A stretch of DNA of 51,062 nt from Balneolaceae bacterium. GTDB lineage: Bacteria; Bacteroidota; Rhodothermia; Balneolales; Balneolaceae. The position numbers and the translations under genes were made by a program. The stretch spans positions 1 to 51,062 of the forward strand of contig PWLN01000265.1 of the NCBI GenBank assembly GCA_003559375.1. Reading direction: 5' to 3'. The notes under the pieces were generated by a model. It did not search any database. It had not been told where the DNA came from and was given only the letters and a program-made list of their open reading frames with translations. Below, piece by piece: positions 44,503 through 51,062 of this stretch (position 1 is the first letter of the stretch; each line of letters begins with the position of its first letter).

Positions 44503-47279
44503 TGTATAACCTCCCCGCTCTTGGGTAAACTGAAATAAAACTTAGCTCCCTTACCAGGTTTGGCTTCTGCCCAAACACGGCCCATATGCTTGTGTACAAT
44601 ACGTTGAACATTGGCAAGCCCGATACCGCTACCCTCGAATTCGGCCTGCGAATGAAGCCGTTGAAAAACACCAAACAGTTTATGAGCGTATTCCATGTCG
44701 AAGCCAACTCCGTTGTCAATTACACTGAAAATAAAAAAATGATCTTCTTGTGTATAGTCAATTGAAATTTTTGCGATTTTTTTCTTAGCGGTATACTTAA
44801 CAGCATTTTCAAGCAAGTTTACCCAAACCTGTTTGAGCAACATATAATCGCCGTAAACCCTTGGCAAGTGCTGAATATTCCACATTATCTTCCGATCTGT
44901 CACACCCGTATTAATAATATCAGATACCTCTTTTACCAACAAATTCATGTCCAGTTGTGTTTTGTTCACTTCCCTGCGTCCGGTCCGTGAAAATTGGAGT
45001 AACTCTTCTATCAATATCCCCATCTGGCTCGATGCCCTCGAAATGGTATCGAGGTAATGATGTGCTTTTTCAGGCAAATCGTCTTTGTACTTGCTATTCA
45101 ACAAATCTACAAACCCGTTAATGTGCCTGAGAGGTGCTTTCAGGTCGTGTGAAACCGAGTAGGTAAAAGTTTCCAATTCTTTGTTAACCAATTGCAACTG
45201 TTCAGTACGAATATTTACCCGGTCTTCCAGTTCGTTGTAAAGCTGAATATTTTCAATGGCACGAGCTGCGGCATTAGCCAGTGTTTGCAGCAATTGCATT
45301 TCCGTTTCAGTGGGTGTGCAGAATTCTTCCCAGTAGTTTCCTATAGCGCCAATGGGCTCCGCAACATTCAACGGCACCATGGCCAGGCTTTTTACAAAAG
45401 TAGGCTTGTAAACATCCTTGGGAATCCGATTGTCTGTAAATACATCTTCAATAATGACCGGCTGTTTATTTTGTATGACCCAGCCACTGATGCATGAATC
45501 CATTCTAAAACGTTTTCCTTTCCATAGGGGCTGTATTGCGTCTTCGTTCGCATAAAAACAATGACCGTTTTCTTTAAAGACAAGTGTTGCCCCGTCGGCA
45601 CCAATAAGTTTGCGCGCCGATTTGGCCACTATATCCTGCACTACTTTCAGCGATTGGGCTGATGAAAGCTGTTGAATGGAATCAATTAAAATCTCAAGCC
45701 GATGGTTTAACTTTTTGATTTCCTCTTCTTTACGTTTTTGTTCGTTTATTACCTCTGTGTATATGATGATACCTCCAATCGAACCATCGGCTTCATGCCA
45801 CGGCCGGCACTCCCAACGAGTCCAGTCAATAGCGCCATCATCTCGAAAAAACAGATCTTCGTCAGACCTGGAAACAATTCCCTCTAATGCTTTTTGATGT
45901 ACTTTTCTCCATTTTTCGGGAATATCAGGGAACACCTGGTAGTGATGCTTTCCAATAATATCTTTTTCTTTGACCCTGTAATCATCCAGGTATCGCTGAC
46001 TTACATAAATATAATTCAGGTTTCTATCGTGAACGGCAATTGCACTTTGGTTGTGTTCGATGATGTATTGCATCAGCTCATGTGAATGCATCAGTGCTTT
46101 TTCCGCTTTTCTGATCTCGGTAATGTCCCTGCCAACACCAACGAGTCCTTCCACTTCACGATTTTCATTGAAGATGGGAGAAAGGGTGGTTTGATAATAC
46201 TGTGTGCCTGATTTGCTGTTAACCGACCACTCGTAGGTCACAAATTCTCCTTTCATTGCTTTTATATTCGCTTTCTCATGCACCTTAGCATGTTCTGCAC
46301 CCATTATTTCACGTGCCGTTTTTCCCAAAAAGAATTCGGGAGTAAAACCGCTTTTTTCCACCCATGGGCCATAGACGCCAGTGTGCCGCTGATCCTTGTC
46401 AAGCGTAAAAACCGTGTCGTTCATCGAAGCCATGATGTTTCGAAAACGCGCTTCCGATTTTACAAGTGCCATTTCCGCCTTCTTGCGCTCGGTGAGATTT
46501 TGTGAATAGATTGCAATATCCTCACCTATGGAGACAATTTCCAAACGAAGCCACGTTGGGACTTTGAGAATTTCTCCAACGTAAACATCATCAAAAACCT
46601 GGGTTTCCCCTGTATCGGCAACTTGTATGTAAGCCTGATATATAGCTGTTTCTTTGTGTTCCGGAAATAGATCCAGAAGTTTTCTTCCAACTGCTTTTTG
46701 TGGATCCGTTCCATTGATTCGTGCAATGGCAAGATTTTGATAAACCCATGCAAAATCTATGATCTGGCCTTCATCATCACGCAAAGGATGAAGAATCGTA
46801 AACCCTTCCGGCGATATGTCCTGCGATTTACGGAACCGCTGCTCGCTGTTCTTCAATACCTGCATATCGTGCTCCAATGACGTATCACATGACTCCAGCA
46901 TACTGGAAATAACGGAAAGTTCACGGTTGCGGAGCAATACCTTAACTCGGGCAAGCAGTTCGGTTTTTTCAAAAGGCATGAAAATCAGATCGTCCACCAC
47001 TTCCCCAGGAAAAGGGGACGCAATTTTGATATCGTTCCTGGCAGTAGCTAATAGTATTGGCAAGACCGACGAATTTTGAGTTTTTTTGAGCTTTTCAAGC
47101 ACTTTACTATGCTGCTTCAACATGATAAGATCGGTAATGATCAACCCGTGTGTTTGAGTGTCCAACTCTTCAGCACTGCCACAAATATCAACGTGATATT
47201 TCTGCAAAAGAAGATCCTTAAGTATCCGGGCATTTTCTTTTTGGCTAACGAAAAGCAGTATGGCTCGCTTATTATCCAT
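44499..47279 (-). CDS. Hybrid sensor kinase REC-PAS-PAS-PAS-GAF-HisKA-HATPase
   Basis: About 926 aa, no membrane helix, so cytosolic. Order: receiver (about 5-115, Asp50 in LIITDLIML), three PAS/PAC units (about 150-270, 275-395, 400-520), a GAF domain (about 535-690), HisKA with His711 (YSVSHDLKAPLRHINGF) and a HATPase (NLLENAVKYT, DNGVGFD, GSGIGLANV). No Cys or His of a bilin-binding GAF stands out, so light sensing is not supported. I take the ATG at 47279; a TTG two codons before is in the track. First gene of a four-gene unit (4-nt overlap with the next). Input ligand unknown. Confidence 0.92.
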   Translation of the reverse strand: MDNKRAILLFVSQKENARILKDLLLQKYHVDICGSAEELDTQTHGLIITDLIMLKQHSKVLEKLKKTQNSSVLPILLATARNDIKIASPFPGEVVDDLIFMPFEKTELLARVKVLLRNRELSVISSMLESCDTSLEHDMQVLKNSEQRFRKSQDISPEGFTILHPLRDDEGQIIDFAWVYQNLAIARINGTDPQKAVGRKLLDLFPEHKETAIYQAYIQVADTGETQVFDDVYVGEILKVPTWLRLEIVSIGEDIAIYSQNLTERKKAEMALVKSEARFRNIMASMNDTVFTLDKDQRHTGVYGPWVEKSGFTPEFFLGKTAREIMGAEHAKVHEKANIKAMKGEFVTYEWSVNSKSGTQYYQTTLSPIFNENREVEGLVGVGRDITEIRKAEKALMHSHELMQYIIEHNQSAIAVHDRNLNYIYVSQRYLDDYRVKEKDIIGKHHYQVFPDIPEKWRKVHQKALEGIVSRSDEDLFFRDDGAIDWTRWECRPWHEADGSIGGIIIYTEVINEQKRKEEEIKKLNHRLEILIDSIQQLSSAQSLKVVQDIVAKSARKLIGADGATLVFKENGHCFYANEDAIQPLWKGKRFRMDSCISGWVIQNKQPVIIEDVFTDNRIPKDVYKPTFVKSLAMVPLNVAEPIGAIGNYWEEFCTPTETEMQLLQTLANAAARAIENIQLYNELEDRVNIRTEQLQLVNKELETFTYSVSHDLKAPLRHINGFVDLLNSKYKDDLPEKAHHYLDTISRASSQMGILIEELLQFSRTGRREVNKTQLDMNLLVKEVSDIINTGVTDRKIMWNIQHLPRVYGDYMLLKQVWVNLLENAVKYTAKKKIAKISIDYTQEDHFFIFSVIDNGVGFDMEYAHKLFGVFQRLHSQAEFEGSGIGLANVQRIVHKHMGRVWAEAKPGKGAKFYFSLPKSGEVIQ

Positions 47280-47282
47280 CCT

Positions 47283-47303
47283 CAAACATAGACTTTAGAG
47301 TCT
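47283..47303 (-). promoter_or_regulatory. Inverted repeat and -7-like element at the start of the kinase operon
   Basis: AGACT-TTAG-AGTCT (47290-47303) is a perfect 5-bp inverted repeat 11 nt from the kinase ATG. On the minus strand it is joined to TATGTTTG (47290-47283), a match to TAnnTTTG, only 3 nt before the ATG. If used, the transcript would be leaderless. No TTG sits at the normal -33 spacing, so this may be chance. Confidence 0.3.
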
Positions 47304-47681
47304 CAATTAGATTTTTCAGAATCACCATTATTTTAAATACCAGACACCAGGGGAAAGATAAGCCGTGTTTGGTATTTCCTGCACCGAATCAATCGTATAG
47401 TGAGGTAGTTTTCCAAAAAGTGCGTTTGGATTAACTCACATATTGTAGTTAATTTAGTTGTTTTTTTAATAAAGTTCATATGGGAGCTTGGAAAAAAACG
47501 TAAATAAAACGCCTAAGGCACCTTTCAGGAACAAGCTACAAGATATATTGGAAGTAGTGGAAGTAGTGGCAGAATTAGGATTATTTTGAAGCAATAACCC
47601 GCGCACCCATTTACAAAAACATACGTATCTTTGAAGCTCTAAAATAAAATTGCGCGCCCATCATGATTCATCAAATGTCCT
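47304..47681. other. Gene-free stretch between kinase operon and tRNA-Met
   Basis: No supported gene. It holds a partial inverted repeat (ATACCA near 47337 with TGGTAT near 47370), a tandem GGAAGTAGT pair near 47550 and a plus-strand TATCTTTG (47627-47634) matching the -7 consensus with no -33 partner. GCGC(A/G)CCCAT occurs twice (near 47602 and 47653). Confidence 0.35.
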
Positions 47682-47717
47682 AAAAAAAAGGCCGATGTTT
47701 TTTTTTGTCATCGGCCT
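47682..47717 (-). terminator. Rho-independent terminator of tRNA-Met
   Basis: AGGCCGATG (47689-47697) pairs with CATCGGCCT (47709-47717) over 9 bp; on the minus strand it is followed by a run of eight T. It is 11 nt past the tRNA 3' end. Confidence 0.88.
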
Positions 47718-47728
47718 CTTTATAAACG

Positions 47729-47802
47729 TAGCGTGGGAGGGACTTGAACCCTCGACCTCCGGGTTATGAATCCGACGCTCTGACCGCCTGAGCTACCACG
47801 CC
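47729..47802 (-). tRNA. tRNA-Met (CAT), elongator type
   Basis: A 74-nt cloverleaf on the minus strand: acceptor GGCGTGG with CCACGCT (G1-U72 wobble), D-arm GCTC/GAGC, anticodon loop TTCATAA (CAU), variable AGGTC, T-arm GAGGG-TTCAAGT-CCCTC and discriminator A. No CCA is encoded. The G1-U72 pair makes it unlike the initiator, which has an unpaired C1-A72 in most bacteria. Position 31-39 (A-C) is mismatched. Confidence 0.92.
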
Positions 47803-48159
47803 GTTTTTTACAAAAAATTGATTCAGATTTCAAAGATAAGCTTTTTTCCACATAATGAAGAAACCCTAAAAATCTTTTTTTGAGGCCACGATGGCACTGC
47901 GGCACGATGAAATGATATTATGAAAAAGAAAATGTCACTTATCCAGCATCCCACATCATATACCGTTTAATCGTTTAATCCAGTATCGTATCCCGAAACC
48001 CGCTATTTCGGCAATTTTTCAGACGCTGACAGGAGCTATCGCACACTGTCAGGTCTAAATACCGTATCCCGTATCCCAAAAAAATGCTTCTTTATCTTCA
48101 TTCAATCTTGGGGTATTTTAGAATCTTAATCAAAAATTGATGACTGTACTTTATTATTG
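47803..48159. repeat. Divergent gap tRNA-Met / proS with an inverted CTGACAG repeat
   Basis: No gene. CTGACAG (48026-48032) and CTGTCAG (48046-48052) form a perfect 7-bp inverted repeat with a 13-nt loop. Phrases ATCCAGTATCGTATCCCG and ACCGTATCCCGTATCCC nearby recall the gap at 12.8 kb. The part next to the tRNA carries its promoter; the 60 nt before proS are AT-rich. Confidence 0.45.
47831..47838 (-). promoter_or_regulatory. Probable -7 element of the tRNA-Met promoter
   Basis: TATCTTTG on the minus strand matches TAnnTTTG exactly and lies 28 nt upstream of the tRNA 5' end. A clear TTG at the -33 spacing is not seen. Confidence 0.45.
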
Positions 48160-49626
48160 ATGGCTAAACGAATTACAAACAGGGCTGATGATTACTCCCA
48201 GTGGTATCTGGATGTGGTGAAAGAAGCGAAACTTGCCGACCATTCACCTGTACGCGGCTGTATGATTATCCGCCCAAATGGCTATGCCCTCTGGGAAAAC
48301 ATGAAACAGGCTTTGGATAAAATGTTCCGGGATACAGGACACGAAAATGCCTATTTCCCTCTCTTTATTCCAAAATCATTTCTTTCAAAAGAAGCACAGC
48401 ATGTGGAAGGTTTTGCAAAAGAGTGCGCTGTGATTACACACAGCCGCCTTCAAAGTGTGGACGGCGGTGTGGAAGTGGATCCGGAATCCCGGCTCGATGA
48501 AGAATTGATTGTGCGCCCTACTTCGGAAACCATCATCTGGGACGCCTACCGTAACTGGATCCAATCCTACCGAGACCTCCCCATTCTCATTAACCAATGG
48601 GCAAATGTTGTGCGATGGGAAATGCGCACACGCCTGTTCCTCCGCACCATGGAATTCTTATGGCAGGAAGGCCACACTGCCCATGCCACCGAACAGGAAG
48701 CTGTCGAAGAAACCCTCAGAATGCTTGAGGTTTACCGTACTTTTGCAGAAGATTTTATGGCCATGCCGGTCGTTACCGGGGTTAAAACCGAATCGGAAAG
48801 ATTTGCTGGCGCTGAGGATACATATTGCATCGAATCGCTGATGCAGGATGGTAAAGCTCTGCAAGCCGGTACTTCTCACTTTTTGGGGCAGAATTTTGCC
48901 AAAGCATTTGATGTAAAATTCCAGGACAGGGACGGTGAGCATAAATACGTATGGGCTACCAGCTGGGGAGTATCCACAAGGCTCATAGGCGGAATGATCA
49001 TGACACATTCTGATGATAACGGGCTGGTGATCCCGCCAAAACTGGCGCCGATTCAGGTGGTGCTTGTTCCGATCATCAAAAATGATGACCAGAAATCACA
49101 AGTACTGTTGTATGCCGAACCTCTCATTACAGAACTGAAAAAACTGGGTGTTTCCGTTAAAGCAGATGACCGTGACAATTTTAAACCGGGCTGGAAATTT
49201 GCCGAACATGAAGCACAGGGAGTGCCTGTAAGAATTGCTATAGGCCCGCGCGACATGGAGAACGGAAATATAGAAGTTGCAAGGCGTGATACCCTTATAA
49301 AAGAGATTATCCCCATCAATGGGGCCTCACTATATATTTCAGGAATGCTTGAAACAATTCAGAAGGATATGTTCGAAGCTGCGAAAAAACGAACTTCCGA
49401 TGCCACCAGATACGCAGACACTTACGATGAATTCAGAGAATTAATAGAAGAAGGCGGTTTTATCTATGCACATTGGGATGGTACGCCTGAGACTGAAGCA
49501 CGGGTGAAGGATGAAACAAAAGCCACTATCCGTTGTATTCCGTTAAATGGTGACCCAACACCCGGTAAATGTATGGTGACCGGAAAACCATCCTCCCAAA
49601 GAGTTCTGTTTGCCCGCTCTTACTAA
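48160..49626 (+). CDS. proS: Proline--tRNA ligase, archaeal/eukaryotic-like type
   Basis: ProRS charges tRNA-Pro. At 488 aa without the bacterial editing insertion it is the type 3 (eukaryote/archaeon-like) form, common in Bacteroidota. Motif 1 region [16 protein letters not shown]; motif 2 [24 protein letters not shown]; the RPTSETIIW motif; anticodon-binding domain at about 290-400; C-terminal zinc-like domain ending [16 protein letters not shown]. The track starts at a TTG at 48157; I use the ATG one codon later. nnr follows after 4 nt. Confidence 0.95.
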   Translation: MAKRITNRADDYSQWYLDVVKEAKLADHSPVRGCMIIRPNGYALWENMKQALDKMFRDTGHENAYFPLFIPKSFLSKEAQHVEGFAKECAVITHSRLQSVDGGVEVDPESRLDEELIVRPTSETIIWDAYRNWIQSYRDLPILINQWANVVRWEMRTRLFLRTMEFLWQEGHTAHATEQEAVEETLRMLEVYRTFAEDFMAMPVVTGVKTESERFAGAEDTYCIESLMQDGKALQAGTSHFLGQNFAKAFDVKFQDRDGEHKYVWATSWGVSTRLIGGMIMTHSDDNGLVIPPKLAPIQVVLVPIIKNDDQKSQVLLYAEPLITELKKLGVSVKADDRDNFKPGWKFAEHEAQGVPVRIAIGPRDMENGNIEVARRDTLIKEIIPINGASLYISGMLETIQKDMFEAAKKRTSDATRYADTYDEFRELIEEGGFIYAHWDGTPETEARVKDETKATIRCIPLNGDPTPGKCMVTGKPSSQRVLFARSY

Positions 49627-49630
49627 ATCT

Positions 49631-51062
49631 ATGAGTACAAATCCAAAATATCCAAAATCTTGCCGCCTGAACAGTGTACATGAAACACGTGAGCTGGACC
49701 GTGCAACGATTCACGATTTTGGTATAGATGGATTTACACTTATGGAAATTGCCGGCAGTGGTGCTGCGTCTGGCATCCGTAAATTGGAAGGTGATGGAAA
49801 AAGTGGGCTTTATCTCTGCGGTAAAGGAAATAATGCCGGCGATGCCCTGGTTGTTGCCCGATATCTGGCGAATAATGCCGGCCACGAGGCCAATGTCTTT
49901 TTTATATTTGGAGAAGAAGGGCTATCCACTGATACCACTCACAACTTTCAGTTGCTGAAAATCCTCAAAAATGAAGGGGCTAATATCAGGATTTTAGATA
50001 GGCTGCCCGAAAATCTTGCGGGTTTCTGCGATTATATTGTAGACGGGATTCTCGGCACCGGATTGAATAGTGACTTAAAAGCCCCGTTGCCAGAGATCAT
50101 TCAAGCTATCCATGATACTGAAATACCTGTTTATGCATTGGATGTTCCAACCGGCCTTAATGCTGATACCGGGGAAATCTACAATGCTTGTATCAAAGCG
50201 TCTCACACTTTTACATTCGGAACAAATAAAACAGGTTTTTTTCTGAACGGGGCATCACTCTATACCGGTACTGTTCATTTTATTGAACTTCCCTTTCCTG
50301 AGTATCTCAATCAAAGCAGAATGTATCTGCTGAATGGAGATCTCTACAATTCACTGCCTCCGGTAAGACGGAAGGCAAAACATAAGTATCAGCACGGCTG
50401 TGTTCATATTCTTGCAGGTTCTGAGGGGCTTACCGGTGCGGCAATTATGGCCGCCCAAAGCGCCTGGAAAGCCGGTGCAGGTTCCGTAATACTTTACGCA
50501 CCAGGAAAATTGATGCCAGTCTATGAGCGAACACTACCGCAAGTCATCAAAAAGAGTGTTGGAAGCAAAGATGACACTTTTTATCGTCCGGCCGATGCTA
50601 CACAGGTACTCGAATCACTTCTATCAAAACCAGGTACATTAATTGCCGGGCCAGGAATTGGCACGGAGTCAGATACAGGCAAATTTTTAACATCCGTTCT
50701 GTCAGAATTTTCCGGCAATGTGATACTCGATGCCGATGCCTTTTTCTTCTGGAGTTATATTTTAACCATTCCACTCCAACAAAAAAAGAATTGGCTGATA
50801 ACGCCACATATCGGTGAAGCCAAAAAATACCTTGATGCACAATTTAATACCGACTGGGAACGTATGCAGTGGAGCCGACAGTTCAGAGAAAAACATGGGT
50901 GTGGAGTACTGATCAAAGGCAATCCTGCTATTTACAGCTCTGAAAATGTTACGTTCTTCACAGGTTATGATACTTCCGTTTTCGCGAGGGCTGGTTTTGG
51001 CGATGTACTATCCGGAATGCTTGGAACATATTTTGATATAACGAATTATATGGATGTTGCAT
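49631..51062 (+). CDS. nnr: Bifunctional NAD(P)H-hydrate epimerase / ADP-dependent dehydratase, cut by the window end
   Basis: Not in the ORF track because it runs off the window. From ATG at 49631 (4 nt after proS) the frame is open for all 477 codons to the end. The N-terminal epimerase domain (YjeF_N) shows LCGKGNNAGDALVVARYL and LDVPTGLNADTG; the C-terminal dehydratase (YjeF_C) shows ILAGSEGLTGAAIMAAQSAW, AGPGIGT, ITPHIGEAKK and RAGFGDVLSGMLG. It repairs hydrated NAD(P)H. GNNAGD and GFGDVLSG are slight variants of GNNGGD and GTGDVLSG. Only the last part of the dehydratase is missing. Confidence 0.93.
   Translation, partial: MSTNPKYPKSCRLNSVHETRELDRATIHDFGIDGFTLMEIAGSGAASGIRKLEGDGKSGLYLCGKGNNAGDALVVARYLANNAGHEANVFFIFGEEGLSTDTTHNFQLLKILKNEGANIRILDRLPENLAGFCDYIVDGILGTGLNSDLKAPLPEIIQAIHDTEIPVYALDVPTGLNADTGEIYNACIKASHTFTFGTNKTGFFLNGASLYTGTVHFIELPFPEYLNQSRMYLLNGDLYNSLPPVRRKAKHKYQHGCVHILAGSEGLTGAAIMAAQSAWKAGAGSVILYAPGKLMPVYERTLPQVIKKSVGSKDDTFYRPADATQVLESLLSKPGTLIAGPGIGTESDTGKFLTSVLSEFSGNVILDADAFFFWSYILTIPLQQKKNWLITPHIGEAKKYLDAQFNTDWERMQWSRQFREKHGCGVLIKGNPAIYSSENVTFFTGYDTSVFARAGFGDVLSGMLGTYFDITNYMDVA

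Noticed and set aside
41149-47279. Phytochrome-type light sensing from the Rcp1-like regulator
   Set aside because: The kinase GAF domain shows no bilin-binding signature and there is no PHY domain or haem oxygenase gene.
47720-47905. Minus-strand 61-aa ORF with RVQVPPTL end
   Set aside because: It is a translation through tRNA-Met, a well-known false ORF.
1-51062. Whole-genome reassignment of TAA to a sense codon
   Set aside because: Many intact genes here end in TAA at the expected length, so only local read-through or error can explain the two internal stops.

Overview
The window looks like chromosomal DNA from a Bacteroidota-type bacterium, most likely Balneolota or a close Rhodothermota relative; this is inference, since no 16S gene is present. 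Support: weak Shine-Dalgarno signals, a textbook Bacteroidota promoter before rpmE (TTG, 20 nt, TATATTTG), a cysteine-free type B L31, a GWxTD lipoprotein, an LptE lipoprotein directly behind a sigma-54 activator, a PorW/SprE-like TPR lipoprotein and many lipobox proteins. Sampled AT content is about 60 percent. I see no phage, transposase, rRNA, CRISPR array or plasmid gene. Most of the window is ordinary housekeeping.

Layout. 1-4396 (minus): a short repeat block, ftsX broken by an in-frame TAA, an outer-membrane barrel protein and cinA. 4518-9210 (plus): pgsA-pgpA (phosphatidylglycerol), pyrE with an overlapping unknown gene, a two-domain FKBP lipoprotein and miaB. 9583-14669: an M20 peptidase-like protein with lost active-site residues, then a glucosylglycerate module (gpgS and a HAD phosphatase on plus; a GH13_18 phosphorylase convergent on minus). 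14855-17306 (plus): sigma-54 activator, lptE and a TPR protein. 17303-21168 (minus): metallo-beta-lactamase-fold hydrolase, rpmE, a MoxR-like AAA+ ATPase and pabB. 21351-28222: pyrD on plus, pyk plus the PorW-like/TonB-C lipoprotein on minus, and a GWxTD lipoprotein on plus.

28355-37017: bacilliredoxin, a small lipoprotein broken by a second in-frame TAA, sodA and sthA divergent around two inverted repeats, DUF429, aspS, a four-helix membrane protein, a LuxR-type regulator without its phospho-acceptor Asp, and an orphan QueC-like PP-loop enzyme. 37106-40657 (minus): a GC-richer three-domain hydrolase fusion. 41149-47279 (minus): an InlB-repeat lipoprotein and a tightly packed four-gene two-component set (hybrid kinase, Rcp1-like regulator, REC-PAS-HisKA_2 kinase, single-domain regulator). 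47682-51062: tRNA-Met with its terminator, then proS and nnr (cut by the window end).

Most notable: the same hexamer, TAAGAT, creates an in-frame stop in two otherwise intact genes (ftsX and the 29-kb lipoprotein); a complete synthesis and phosphorolysis set for glucosylglycerate next to an M20 pseudo-enzyme; a compact candidate phosphorelay; and several proteins that keep a catalytic fold but have lost the key residue (M20, LuxR receiver, middle esterase domain, first FKBP domain).
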